Positions 1 through 12,386 are shown, numbered from the stretch's first letter. The stretch: DNA of 64,000 bases from Sclerodactyla briareus (GCA_026419785.1 JAODTK010000999.1:682001-746000); one strand, 5' to 3'. A program made the numbers and translations. The notes: generated by a model from the letters alone, not told the origin.

Positions 1-1358
1 GCAGCAGACAATTTGGGTCATTTTCAGATTATTTCCGTCAAACTTTTTGTCAAATTTCTCATGTCTCCAGAATTGTTTGCGTCCCCCGCTCCGCGCCTAA
101 TAGTTCCATACTACGCCAATCACGTAAAACCTCCATACTAATGTGCACGATCCCCCTGCCCTGTTGTAATTTTTCGTTACACATAGCTTTTATATCTTCT
201 ATTAAAAACAGCATGTCCAGGCGGCAAAGCCAATCTGAACAATAAGATCAGAAGTAGACTGTGTGGCAGTGTTGAGAAAAGATGGAATGGCTTTGGATTC
301 CGGCATTGTTGTTAGTGGTCTAACCATATGTTTACCACACTTGCAGATGACACTTATATATGGACATAATCACATTTGCCAGAATCTGACAAATTATGGT
401 TCACGGGGCCCACTGTTACGGAAAAGATAGGATATACAGCACGCGCAGCGCGATTTTTTTTTGCATTGCGGCTTCTCAACCAAATTTAAACCCATCTAAT
501 AGAAAATTTGAGTTAGAACATTTTGTTTTAAAGTCCGTACTGTACTATGATTATAGGATTTTTTTTCTGGACAGTCCACAAATTTGGGTGGTATAGTTTA
601 TATCATGTCCCCCCACCCCGTGATCGCCGCCCATGGCCCCCCATCAGTCATCCTTTGATAGATGTTGGCTAAACTTGGGCACAACGTTTGTTTACGCTTG
701 GGACATGTGAAAGGTCAGGAGGGTCAAAGGTGCATTTGAGGAACAACATTGGTCCTATGTGGAATTGCCTTTGTAGCGCATTCTCATTCTTTGATTGATT
801 TTTGACCAACTTAGTTACAATGATCATTGAAAGCTAGGGCAACTTGACTTTGGCAAGAGTAACAAGTCAACTGAAGGGGGCACAATATGCCATTGTTCAA
901 ATTTACCTTTTGGCCCGCAATTGTTCATTCTTTAGAATGGTGACCACTTTTACAGAGATCCAGTGACTCTAGTGCACTTTGACTCGTGAAGGTCAAGGTT
1001 TGAAGGCATTGGTTGATAGTAGTATGGCTAGAAATTGTTGAACATTCTGGCCGAGGTCTGACAAAATGTCCAGATTTGTCACCGAGTGCAAAATTTGTGA
1101 TTATAAAGGCCGCATGTTTGAAGCTTGGTACATTGCACTGAAATACCAGGAATACCTTCGCCATTTTCGCCGGCCAAGTGGGGGCTTGCCCAACCAAAAC
1201 TTTCTTGTTACGCTCCCCGCCCACCCATGACGCTTAGATAGTATTCTTGTGCCTTCTGAATAGTCCTTGCCCCTCCCCCCCCCCTTGCCAGGCAGAAGAG
1301 ACTGGTGGGCGTCCACTTGACCACGCAGAACGCCTGAGAAGACCCCCAGGCCTTACAG
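1..1358. other. No gene recognised
   Basis: Mixed-composition sequence with a poly-C tract near 1265-1285 and only short incidental ORFs on both strands. Nothing in it was recognised. Confidence 0.6.
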
Positions 1359-2090
1359 TATGGAAACGCCAAAACAGATATTATCGATATTTATCGGATC
1401 AGTTCCTCATTATGCAGACCAATCTCCGTCACTAATGACAAAAAACATCTTTACTCATTAAGGCGACTCGGGTAGTCTGTCGCATAACTACATATTACTT
1501 TAATTTTCCTGGACGAACATGTCTTTGCACATAATGAGTGCCGTTTTGGACCATATGCTGAACTTCGTTGTGGATCAAACGCATTATTCAACAGACTTGC
1601 TACCGCATAAGAATCTTAGCGCATATTCGGCCACACCAGCGCCGCATAATGATTTCTCACTCTCTCATTATTCGACAATCAAAACTACTGACGCATAATT
1701 TACTTCTTACCCATTATCCGGCAGCCACCAGCGCCGCATAATGATTCCTTCCTAATTATTCGGCAGAACACACGACCGCATACTTACTTCTGCCCTCACT
1801 ATTCGGCAGCCGATACTTCCGAATAATGGTTCAAGAAATTTTGAGCAAAGGGCTCTCACCGCATCAAAGCAATAGGCGCAGAAGACTGAGAAAACTGCAC
1901 CATTCGCACGAAACACCAATATTCGAATCAGATGGCTCTCCTGCCATTTTCAGGACTCCATCTGGTAAACCATACTAACTACGGAAGCTGACAGGTACGG
2001 CAGTTGTTATGTGTGAGTGGCGCGATATTAGGTGTCAGGTTGAACAACCAGTTATGTGTCCGTTTTCTGTTATATGTGAGTGTCGGTTTG

Positions 2091-2156
2091 ACTGGCAATC
2101 CCACTGGCAATTTCAGTGGCAATTCTGGTGGCAGTTTAGGTGGCAATGTCAGTGGC
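2091..2156. repeat. 12-bp minisatellite (GGCAATTTCAGT-like)
   Basis: Five to six diverged units of the type GTGGCAATTTCA follow one another at 12-bp steps inside the core of foldback element A. In one frame they spell an apparent WQFQWQFWWQF peptide, which is an artefact of the repeat. Confidence 0.75.
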
Positions 2157-2261
2157 GGTATAGACCCGTTTCAGTGACAATTTCAGTGACAATTGGAAGG
2201 GTCCTCGATGGAATATCTCTGAAGATCATGGCTATGGTAGGAATGGAACCCACGATGAAGA

Positions 2262-3240
2262 AATGTAAGGATTACTATCGATTAGTTTTCGGAATTTTAA
2301 CTGTCATTTCGTGATTGCCTACTGCCATAAGTCGCGGGAAGTGCCGCCTCCCTGCAATCTGATGAAGGGGGGGGTGGGGTCTGTCAGACTATTTTCTTGT
2401 ACGGTTCACGGGCAACTCTGGTGGTGCGCATTGTAATGAATAAAAGGAGATCACGTTCCCTTCAAGAGTGTTTCTTGATACATTTCAGAAATTTATTGTC
2501 AATTTTGGGGATGTTGCTTACTGCCATAGACATGGGAAGTCGTTGTCCCGGCCCTCCTTGGGGTTCGTAGGCTCAAAAGTTCCCTTTGTACCTATACGAG
2601 ACCATTAATGCTGGCCCAAATTGTAACGAATAACCATCGATTATACCTTCAAGCCCGTTCTTGACATACGGATTTCTTGGATTATTGCCAATTTGTTTTT
2701 TTTTTAGAGATGTGCTCACTGCCATACAGCGCGGAATTGCCGTTTTCCCTGCAAACCTAGTGGTCTGTAAAACGAAAATTTGTAACTTTTTACCTACGCG
2801 TCCACTGATGGTGGGGCTGGCCCGAATTGTAGGATACCTATCGATCAGTTCCCTCAAGAACGTTTCTAGAAATGAATTCTGAAATTTATTGCCAATTTTA
2901 GGGACTTTGCTTCTGCCATACCGTCCGGGAAATTCCGTTTCCTGCAATTAACTTATCTCGGGGGGGTCTGTAAATTTTTTTTTCTTTACTTTGTACCCTA
3001 CGCGTCAACAACTGGGACGATGGCCAATTGTACGGAATAAAGATTGATCAGTTCCTTCAAGATGTTTCTTGAAATAAAGAAATCGGGGGAATTTATTGTA
3101 CATTTATGGATGTTGCTTCCTGCCACTATGCCCCAAAGTGCCGGTTCCTGCAATCTGGGGGTCCTGTCAAACGAAAAATTTCACTGTACGCTACGCGCCA
3201 ACCCATGGGGCGCTCCGCTTAGATGGTGCTACCCTCATAT
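2262..3240. repeat. Tandem array of five ~200-bp units
   Basis: The phrase CTGCCATA and its surroundings recur at about 2322, 2521, 2719, 2913 and 3120, a step of 194-207 bp. Each unit has the same order of landmarks: TTCCTTCAAGAGTGTTTCTTG, AATTTATTGCCAATTTT, TTGCTTACTGCCATA, GGGAATTGCCG, CCTGCAATCT, GTCTGTAAAACG and TACGCGTC. Units differ by substitutions and small indels, suggesting an old array. It fills the core of foldback element A. Confidence 0.85.
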
Positions 3241-3300
3241 TCCCCCCACTCCCCCCCCCCCAAAGAAAAAAATAACACCAAAATCCTGGATGCGCCCCTG
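3205..3300. mobile_element. hAT-like MITE end (fragment)
   Basis: The right end reads CTGGATGCGCCCCTG, the complement of a hAT-type terminus starting CAGGGGCGCATCCAG. It abuts the inner inverted arm of element A at 3301. It shares CGCTCCGCTTAGATGGT (3211-3227) in inverted orientation with the complete hAT-like MITE at 52365-53405. I could not find a matching left end, so only one end is claimed. Confidence 0.5.
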
Positions 3301-4899
3301 ATTTACCACTAACTTGACACCTAATATCTCGCCACTCAAACATAACCCCATCGTACCTGTCGGCTTCCGTACAATCGCCATGGCAGAGAGGACGTCAAGG
3401 TAATACGCATTGCCGAAACGGCCATATTCAGATTACTCTTCTGCAGAGTTACTCGTTCGGCAGAGGTTTTCTTTCTCATTCTGCAGAGTTTTTCTCATTT
3501 TGCAGATTTTTCTCAATTCTGCAATAGGACCTGGCGGCAGAATGACAGAGTCGTTAAGTCTTCTGCTGCTGCTATGACGGTCCGAACATAAATAAAAATC
3601 AAGTTATTATGGCTGCCGTCTTTGTTGTCGAATAATGACAAAAAAAGTCATTATGTTGCAGTAATGATGCAATAATAGTAACTATGTCATATGCGCGCTA
3701 GTGTTCAGCTGGCCGATAATGACAATTAGTCTTATGTGACCATATGAGCTGCCTATAATGAGTAAGGAAGTCATTTTGCGGCGGCGATGGCTTCGAATAT
3801 GATAACATTTCCCATAAAAGGAACAATATTGTCAAATGGCAACTCAATTATGTGGCAGGGCAACGTTATTTTGAAAATAGAATAAAAGAAATTGCCGTTA
3901 TCCGATCGCATAATGAGTGCATACATATTTCTGTATTATGCGACAGAAAATTTGTCTTGCATAAATAATGATAAACTGCATCGGAATAGATAATCGAATA
4001 ATGTCCGTTTTGGCGTTTCATATTACAACAGCGAACGATAGACCTAGAGAAAGGTATATAGTTGGCCAACTATATCCCTCTCTATTATGGAAAGCCCTGC
4101 TGGGCAGAAATACCATATTTAATTGTCTACATATATTCCATTTTAGGTAGCATATATTCCATTTTATGGTAGCATATCTTCACAGCCAATTGGGAAGGCA
4201 AGGAATAGATAGGTAGCATTAACATCGATTTATGGTAGCATTAAATCGAATTATTCTAACCATAGATTCGATATATGCGACCATAATATTCGAATATATG
4301 CTACATATATTCGAATATATGCTACCAATATTTCGAATTTTATGGTAGCATTTCAATCGATATATGCTGCTACCATAATATTCCTGCCTGTCCTAGTGGC
4401 CTTGATATATGCTACCATAACTGAATAATGCTCCATAAAATCGAATTTATGGTACATTAATCGAATATTGCAACCATAATCTTCGATTTAATGCTACCAT
4501 AAATTCGTGTATATGCACAATATAATTCGGCCCAATCAACTACTGGAAAATATTAACCATCCCTATTGTCATTTGCTTACCACCAACCGTAGACAATAAT
4601 TCTTTTTCCCGGCACAAGTTTGCATTTGCCTCTCTTGGCCCCCTCTCGCTATATAGCTATGGCTGCGCCGGCGCCGCGCCGGGTCAATTGTCAAAATGCC
4701 GCGTACCAACAGATACGGAGGAATTTTCTTATCAGTTCGTCGTCGTAAATAATGGCTGCTGTCGGGTTTTTTCAACTTATAACCATATTGGGAAGCGGCA
4801 GAACATGACAATCAGCGAGAAGGTTTTTCAGTCACTCGAGATGTGTTGACTAGACTAGTATCTGAGAGAGCTCTTCATTATGCCAAATTGGGCGACTCG

Positions 4900-5960
4900 T
4901 CTCCACAGGAAACATCACAGCATCGATCCTATTGAAGGTTCTAAAGATGAATCGACCTCAATGGTGGACCGTATTAAGAACAAACACCAAATCCTGAGGT
5001 TCACAGCTGAAAGCTCCCGACTCTGAAGTCACTTATCTCGACTGAAAATATTCAAAGGGGAAATTTCCGTCAAAATCGGGCCTACTAGCACCAAAGTCTA
5101 TACCAAGCCCACAGGAACCTTCCAATATTTAGATCGTAACTCTGCACACCCCCTATCCACTTTCAAGGGCTCATCAAGGGAGATCTTACGATACTCACGC
5201 CTCTGCAGCAAGCGGCGACCTTCATAGATGAAGAGAAATTCCTTCATGGAAAAGTTCCTACTACGGAACTACATCAGAGAGGAATAACACTGCCTCAAGT
5301 GCGGTCGAGTTTGGGCAACCCAGCCCAGCCCCCGACGCCAGGGGACATTCCCACCCGAAACACAGTCGGACCCTCCATTGGTGTTTTTCAAGATAACCTA
5401 TACAAACCCCACCTCAAAACGATGACCTTAAAAGGCCTTAACAGAACACTGGCACCTCATCAGCGGTAACCCCGACTTATCACGTCTATTTCTCCCTAAA
5501 AGCCCCAGAATCGCTTACAAAAGGAGAAAATCTAGAGATTTACTAGTTAAATCCAGATTTCCTGCTAGCGTACTATGGCAACCAAGGGGAGACAGATATT
5601 GTTACTTCTGACGATGACGCCCACTAGAACGATTCTAATCGCAGCATGTTAGATGACCCCTAGCGGCATTCTTAACTTTGGAGACGCCACGCCCCTTCCG
5701 TAAGGCTACCACTGATGGATGCTCCAAAATACTACCGCGAGCAAAACTATATTCTGGCGTTAGTCTCAGACCTTTCAAACAAAAAGGCTCTAACAGTTTA
5801 CAATAACACGACTCAATTGCGCCTCATGGGCCACCTCCATACCACAACTTTTTAGCACAGATCCGGCGAAAAATCGATTATACGAGCCCAGATTCCACCC
5901 ATGCTCCCTGCACAATAAACCCTGTTCTCCAGGCTCCTATGATCCGCGACACTAAATGGT
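4900..5960 (+). mobile_element. Penelope-like element fossil, copy 1
   Basis: Fragments of the reverse-transcriptase C-terminal region are recognisable: KVYTKPTGTFQYLDRNSAHP near 5090-5150 and HWHLISGNPDLSRLF near 5440-5510, followed by RRKSRDLLVKS near 5525-5560. These blocks are typical of Penelope-like retroelements. The copy is broken many times, looks old, and sits between the arms of foldback element B. It shares its family with the copy near 20 kb. No intact endonuclease was recognised. Confidence 0.7.
5704..5760 (+). ncRNA. Hammerhead-ribozyme-like motif, Penelope copy 1 (degenerate)
   Basis: CTGATGG at 5712-5718 is followed by a 5-bp stem TGCTC/GAGCA with a 14-base loop, then AAAAC at 5743-5747. 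This is the layout of a hammerhead core: CUGAUGA, stem II, GAAAC. Two core positions differ from consensus. ACCA before the core can pair with TGG at 5754-5756, as stem I would, just after a TTC cleavage-type triplet. Penelope-like elements are known to carry hammerhead motifs, which supports the reading. Catalysis is unlikely in this copy. Confidence 0.5.
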
Positions 5961-6688
5961 GCACCGGCGACCCCCCCCCCCCCGTTTATTCTTTTATTCT
6001 TTTCATTTTCATGTGTCGGATCAGCGGCGGCCTACATAACGACGCGTTTACGTACTACAGTCATATATGGGCATACAGCATGCATACAATGTTCATATGC
6101 GCGCTGCCAACTCGTTAGCCATATTCTTTTACACAGGAATAGACGATTCCTACAAGCCAATGGGAAGGCGGATAGGTCGCTTAATCTAACATATGCTAGC
6201 TACCCAGCCATTAATTCGAATATATGGTAGCATTTAATTCGATTTAATCTACCATACATTTCGAATATATGGTAGCATCTATTTCGAATATATGGTAGCA
6301 TATATTCGATTTAATGCTACCATAAATTCGAATATATGGTAGTCATATCTTGAATATATGGTAGCATATATTATAGTCGATTATGGTACACAATAATTCG
6401 AATATATGGAGCATATATTCGAATATATGGTAGCATATATTAAGTGATTTATTGTACATAATTTCATATATGTACATATATTCCGAATATATGGTAGCAT
6501 AATATTCGATTTAATTCTACCATAAATGATTTAAGCTACAATGAATTCCTTCTTGCTTCCATTGGCTGTGCATTATGCTACCAAAATGGAATATATGCTT
6601 ACCATAAAATGGAATATAATTCTATCCATAAAATTGATTATATGGTAGCATTACTATGGTATGGTCTGTCGCAGTCAGGGCTTCCATA

Positions 6689-8224
6689 CTCCTTATTCAT
6701 ATAGACGCTATGCTACATCCACATCCATAGAGAGATGTCGTCAATTTACAGTACAATCATGTAAGGATAACCTGCAACTGTGGAGACTTTTTAACTGGTG
6801 AATAACAGTCGAGACTCTGAATTGAGGTAGATAATGGACAAGGCGCAGCCGAGTCCGCTATTAAGCTAAATTCGAGTCGAGACTGTTTATACACCAGTGA
6901 CAAGTCGAACTGCTGTAGTTTTTCTATTCTACACCCGCAAATCAAGAATTAGCCAAACGATTAGAGGATATCATGTCTCTAGATCTATCTCTACCATTAT
7001 ATAAGCATCTAGGGTACTATTGCGTTGGTTCAATCGAAGTAAATCGCAATCGCGTACCATACACAAAGATTGGCAGTGCGTGTGGTGCGTACTTCCACGG
7101 AGACGCATACAAACCAGCGTGCCAACCGGAGGGTTCTGCGCGGTGAACCCTGGCGTCTCCATGCAACGACAACGCTCGTTTTCGCTCGTTCCGTTGAGCA
7201 TTTACGCCCTCTGAGAGCTCGTAATCTGAAAACCTGCCTATAAATTAATTTATAGGTCAGTGATACTGAGCCGGATCTGCGCGTTGTAACATCAACTTCC
7301 AAAGGCTCACGAACACCTTACATTCGCGTTCAAAAACTACTTGCGTTTTACTTAACACCAAGCGCAAATCGAGCAGTATTCGATTGTTGGTGTTAACTAC
7401 TCTGACGCTGACTTGTTATTGCACCAAATATAGTCCGCTACGTAATTGGATTAGCCAATCAAATCCTGTATTTGCAAAACGGATGCTTGGGTTGTAAGGA
7501 AGAATAGAAGGCGCTATTTCAAAACAGGTCGGAAGTCAATTTTATACACCCTTGTGTATCACACCGCTCGGTGTCCCACATCGCGCACCGGACTGTGAGT
7601 CGCCCAAATATTCAATATCGCACACTCGCACATTCGCTGCAGCTGACAAAATGTGCTCGTGTAACGTTAATAATTTAGTTTATTTATTATACAATCACTG
7701 ACCGCCGGACATCCAGCAGGTTTGCCACAACGATGGAGAAAATTAATAATCATACTGGTTTAACACTTGGAAACAAGAGGACTATTGGTTGGAAACAAAA
7801 GGAAATACAGTTTTTACTGGAGTAAGGCTCGAGTCTGACTCGTAAACCAATTTACAAGTTAGGCAAACCCGGTCCTAACGTTATCTACCTATTTAAACGG
7901 TTTCGCGCAGGGCTGGTATTGGAAGCATACTTTCACAAGAGTCTGGTCTAAAGATTTTGTAGAGCCTATGTCGTTTTCTGAAAATTTGCAACATGTCGTA
8001 ATCCCCCCGCCATTCTGACGTGCTAATTCTTCCAATCTTCCATAGTCTGTCAAGTGGTTTGCCTGAGTGTAATGACTTCAAAAATATATTCAAATTCATG
8101 TGAGCGTTAGAAATGTGAAAATTGACATGTTATGGACTTATAACTTTATTACAATTACATAACCATTAGGCCCAAGTAAAATAATTTTTTTAAAACATGT
8201 TTATGTCCTGTTTTTTCAAAAATG
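6689..8224. other. Non-coding, nothing recognised
   Basis: Somewhat CpG-richer than the rest around 7020-7650 (for example GTGCGTGTGGTGCG and CGCACACTCGCACATTCGC), with overlapping short ORFs on both strands and no recognisable protein. A promoter cannot be excluded but no transcript model supports one. Confidence 0.45.
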
Positions 8225-8410
8225 AGGAGGATTCGGGCCCGCCCTTTTTTTTGGGGCGACCCCGATCATTGCCTCTCGAAGATGTTAATATGAAACAGGT
8301 CAAGTCGCCCTTTTGGACTCGCCCCCAGTACCCAGTAGTCCGCCCATTACGGAGGTCGCCCCGGTCAGCTCGCCCCCAAGCAAGTCGTGCCCCAGGGTTT
8401 GACTCGCCAA
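8225..8410. repeat. GTCGCCC/GACTCGCCC interspersed repeat, copy 1
   Basis: The stretch is built from repeated GTCGCCC, GACTCGCCCCCA and GGGGCGAC phrases. The same vocabulary recurs at 11586-11712. GC content is far above the surrounding sequence. It is probably a dispersed repeat; no family is assigned. Confidence 0.5.
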
Positions 8411-11400
8411 TTTTGAGTCCCAGTCCCCACAAGCATTTTCATCCGTAGCAATTTAGGTAGAGTCAACTTGCCCACATATGGTGGCACACCCCCTTAGTAG
8501 GCCCTCCTATTGACTTACACTTAAACGGAGCTCTTTCCCCCCCCCTACAGCCTAGTGGGGAATTGCGCCAGGTAACATGTCACCCACCATTTGATAGCTA
8601 ACAACGTGATCTATCACAATGGCCCCTCCAATTTACTCATATACCTCGACCAGTGAATTTTTTGCAGCTAGAGCAGTGTTTCGACCTCAGCGGACTTGTG
8701 TTCGGACACCCCTGGCACTAGGGGAAACCCCATTCTGACTGTGGGGCAGCGTGAATTCAAAAAAAAAAGAAAGACCCGGGCAGATTCAACCCCTAATTCC
8801 ACCATTTTGTACTTTGTGGGATCCACCTTTCGCCGCTTATGGCATATAGGATCCACAGAACAGAATAAACCCTCATAATCAGCCTCAAAGAAAAAATTGT
8901 GGATCTATTTTTTTGAAGGGTAACACTCGGCAGATGCACATCCGTCCTAATTGGGGTGTGCTACCATTCGCAACGCACTGCAGTTTTTTCTTCTCCATAA
9001 TATAATTGGCCAAGTAAGTTGATCGAGTATTTTAATAGGCTCTTTGACTGCAGATTTAGAATAGGCTAAGGGTTAGCAGGGTTCTCCACAGGTCAAAATT
9101 TTGTCCGGGTGGTGGTCGCCGTCCTGGGGAGGGTCTAAGGGGTCTAAGGGGTGTCCCCTCCCCTTTGAAAATTGTGAGACTCGAAAAGTGGGCTAGATGC
9201 CAATGGTTGCAATATTTGGTTTCCATAATTTGCTTTGCATGTATCTCCCATAAATCTCCATTTACAGGCAAGTGTTTTCAATTTTCCATTTTCCAACGCA
9301 GCAGAGTGAAAAAAAAATCTTCAAAATTGCGGCAAAATAGTTGAACGAAACTGTCAGCAAGTCGGCCATTCGAACTGTGATGCTTCCTTGGCCCACTATT
9401 TCTGGAGGAGATGGTAGCCAATACCATGTCTATTCGTTGAAGTTGGAAGCTACAAAGCTGAGTAGTATTAGAAGCGATGTGAAACATCGGCCCCTGCTCC
9501 GGGTCCCACTAGACCCCACATCCTCGCCAACCTGAACTTCCCCACCCTAACCCGAAAAAACCCTCCCGCCCCCCACTTCCCCGTCAGCAATCACTTTCTG
9601 AAGTTGGATGCACCCAACCTTTCACATCATTATTTTCTCATACGCACTACGACAAAATCAAGTGCATTGAACTTTTTGATTTTAACAGTATCCAAGCCAC
9701 CGTGTATTATAATAAAATATATTTCGAGCACAGTCCTAGAGCAGTTCCCAATAGCATCTACCCAGATCGCGGCGCGATTTTCTTTAAAGCTGGTGTATTG
9801 ACTGTTTAACTGTGGATCAATTTGGTTACGCGCACTCCGAACCCTTGGCCTTCGATTCTAGTGATTTTACGAATGTCCCAACCAATCCTGGCTAATTGAC
9901 GATCATGGCGCTTGACTTTCTGGGGCATTAACTCTTCCATGTTTTCTCCATCTCCATATAAATCAGAGTCTAGCCGCGAGGACAGACCGGCGGACATTCA
10001 AAGTCTCAGATATCGGCTGTTTTTGTTTTCTTTTTCTGAACCCTTCCTTTTTCAAGGGATTTTTTTCTCTTAAAAAAAAAATTTGGAACCTTTAACATCA
10101 TTGTAGTGTTCACCTATTCAGCGGTTTCGGTAATCAGAATTGGTCCGATTATAGCATGATCGGAATCGGTATCGGTAAATTGGCCGATCAAGAGTTCCGA
10201 TCATAACTACAGATTATTGCAAAACCTTATAGCGACCTAAACTGGAAAAATTCTTGCTCAAATTTGACCAACACGATCGCTGAATATCGTGTATGCTGAT
10301 TGCGGAAACAAACCATGTTTTGGGGGGGTAGTTTGCTACATGTTTTTCGGCACCGTCGCCCCTCTCTCCCTTTCGATATTACAACTCCCAACATGAACAC
10401 ATCACTCACTGCATGTACAAGTAGCCTAAACAAGCCCAATTAAAAACAGCATGCTGCACTAACGATTTTATAAATACCGAAGCAAATCACGACCTCAAAA
10501 GTTGTTGTAAATGTGATAAAAACCATTGGTAAAGCTGTTAATTACAATGTCTTGCTCCCATTATTCAGTAAAATAATTCCATTGATTGAAGGAGTTGTAA
10601 TGTAGGCTCACTCAAATACCAGCTGATTTTTACAACAAATCGGCGGTCCCCGACCTGTGTTCCGAGATTTGGCCCTAACTATTATGTCAATACAAAAGTC
10701 CCAGTGTACTGTATGCGAGAGAATCAGCCTGATGTGGATGCGACTGTCTAAAATTCATAGCAGAGATGTACGTACCTGCATACCGTGTTGGTCCTATATG
10801 AATCATGTGTAGTTGACCTGTGGTGTATGCCACTCGGTGATGACCGAGCATTGAGTGTGTAGCGCACGCACGTGGAGGCGGGGAATCTTTTCTTGCTTCT
10901 TGTGTATAGACTGTAGCTGCGGCAATCGGAACTTGAGAGTCCAGCTTATGTCATGAGTGTAGGTTTTGAGAAAAGACAAACAATGCAGGATTATGACCGC
11001 AGCAGAAACGAAACTGTTTTTATCATGTAAATTCGCAATGAGTGACATTTGTACAGGTGCTGTGTGTTGTTTTTGGTCCGGGGCGGTCAAGGTTTGGGTC
11101 CGGGCGGTAGCTTCTGTCCGGCGCTGTGGCCATTTCAATTTTTGTCCGGGTGGCGCGCCCGGCAAAACCCGTAGTGAGAACACGGTGTCAGGAAGAGGTA
11201 ACAAGTTGGGGTCAGTCTCTTCAGTACGGTAGCTAGCCTTGGCTCATGACACTCCAAGTTACAGTAATAATCATTAGGGGCGAGTATTAATATCTGTGTT
11301 ACTCGTGGCAGTGAACACACATTTCATAATTCTTCTTCATTCTCTTCCTAAAATTACATGTCCATTTCGTAATCAGGAAAGAGAAAGTTTTGTTGGTCCC

Positions 11401-11585
11401 TATTTGTTTTTGTAGTGTCCCAGTTGTTGAGGAACTCCAGCAATCTGGCCAAGGTGGTTAGAGTCAAAAATTTTGAAGGTTTGAATATTCTAATCAAGAA
11501 TTTTTCAAAAAAATGTTGAAACTGAAATATATAACAATCACTTAATGCTTCAACACCCAATATTGTTCAAACGAGTTTGAAATGT
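8411..11585. other. Intergenic, small repeats only
   Basis: TTTTGTCCGGGTGG occurs at about 9100 and again at 11140 next to GCGCGCCC, suggesting a shared dispersed repeat. The 10115-10210 repeat lies here. The 133-codon minus-strand ORF at 10803-11204 overlaps an 88-codon + strand ORF through this GC-rich repeat and resembles nothing known. Confidence 0.45.
10115..10210. repeat. GGAATCGGTATCGG-type repeat fragment
   Basis: GATCGGAATCGGTATCGG, TTGGCCGATC and GGTCCGATTATAG repeat the theme ATCGG/CCGAT in both orientations over about 95 bp. It looks like the end of a short inverted-repeat element. The family is not identified. Confidence 0.35.
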
Positions 11586-11712
11586 ATGGCCAAGTCGCCC
11601 AGTTCAAACTCGCCCCCAGACGGGATTCAGTCGCCCGGCCTGCGGGCGGGGCGACTTGACTCCCATCTGGGCGATTACGTGTGCGAGTAGGAAGTGGGGG
11701 CGACTGACTCGC
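11586..11712. repeat. GTCGCCC/GACTCGCCC interspersed repeat, copy 2
   Basis: CAAACTCGCCCCCAG, CAGTCGCCCGGCC, GGGGCGACTTGACTC and GGGGGCGACTGACTC lie within 127 bp. GTCGCCC and GGGGCGAC around 11630-11655 can form a GC-rich hairpin. The motif content matches 8225-8410. Confidence 0.5.
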
Positions 11713-12386
11713 ATTCGTTCATATACCACATTACCAGATGGGTGTCCCACATGTAGGCTAGGCCCCAGCTCGAACTAATACTAAAGGCCTAATAGCCATT
11801 ATAACCAGACTTGCCTAATAACCATTTCTAACTTAAAATGCCACCTGAGAACTAACCAGACTTAGACAGGTTTGAAAAGAGAAAAGGGGCAGGTTAAGGC
11901 AGGGTTTTGCCACTTGGACATTCTCAGAGTAGGTGGCCTCTCATCTTTCCTTTTTATTTAGGTTCCTACGGGCTACTACCTAAACATGCTTCAAATAGTT
12001 CCTTGGTCAAGAAGCAAACTGATTCCATGAGTTTTAGACTCAGATATTCTTTCAAAAAAAGTTATGCGCCTAAATGAAGAACAGAAAGAATTTTTCAAAT
12101 TCCTCCAAAACGGGCGGCAGGAGACGCTAAACTTAAATTCTTTTTATTTTGCCTTATATTCGATTTGCCAGAGATGTCGGCAGATGAGTTCCATTGTGCA
12201 AATTATTCATGGAACCATCATAACACTGCACATGTAAATTCAAAAAATACCCCCTGCAACCAGAATGCGGTTTCGTCGTTATGGGTCTTTCACATCATCC
12301 ATCACAGCACGCATACGTGATTTTTAATGTTTTCGCTTTTTTTTTTTGAAAGTTAACATTCCCACACTAGGAGGCCTACATTTACA

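Larger units (their letters stand above)
1359..4022. mobile_element. Foldback element A (TU-like inverted-repeat element), ~2.66 kb
   Basis: The left end (1359 TATGGAAACGCCAAAAC) is the inverted complement of the right end (TATGAAACGCCAAAAC on the minus strand from 4022); similarity runs for about 60 bp at roughly 80%. Inside, both arms are filled with short units built on CATAATGA / TCATTATTCGGCAG in both orientations (left about 1405-1830, right about 3600-4005). A second inverted pair closes the arms: 1981-2042 against 3309-3370, sharing GATATTAGGTGTCA. Between lies a 1.27-kb core made of tandem repeats. No transposase ORF is seen, so it would be non-autonomous. Flanks read TTACAG on the left and TTACAA on the right, an imperfect candidate duplication. 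The layout of terminal inverted repeats made of iterated short units resembles sea-urchin TU and Drosophila FB elements; that link is inference. Confidence 0.7.
4086..6688. mobile_element. Foldback element B (TU-like inverted-repeat element), ~2.60 kb
   Basis: The left end TATGGAAAGCCCTG (4086) and the right end, read on the minus strand from 6688 as TATGGAAGCCCTG, are inverted copies. Further in, TTCCATTTTATGGTAGCATA and ACAGCCAATTGGGAAGGC (left, 4145-4200) match the complement of 6545-6625. Both arms (about 4130-4520 and 6200-6660) are arrays of a 22-24 bp unit, TATTCGAATATATGGTAGCA, in alternating orientation; the unit contains the palindrome ATTCGAAT and TATGGTAGCATA/TATGCTACCATA. Flanking 8-mers are CTCTCTAT and CTCCTTAT (6 of 8 identical), a candidate duplication. 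The ends resemble those of element A (both TATGGAAA), which lies only 63 bp to the left. The interior holds a broken Penelope-like element. No transposase is seen. Confidence 0.7.

Noticed and set aside
2009-2314. 101-codon ORF with a WQFQWQFWWQF repeat
   Set aside because: The frame is produced by the 12-bp minisatellite and runs into the ~200-bp tandem array.
4130-6660. CRISPR-like appearance of regularly repeated short units
   Set aside because: Units alternate orientation, spacers are not unique or uniform, and the context is eukaryotic with inverted-repeat ends.
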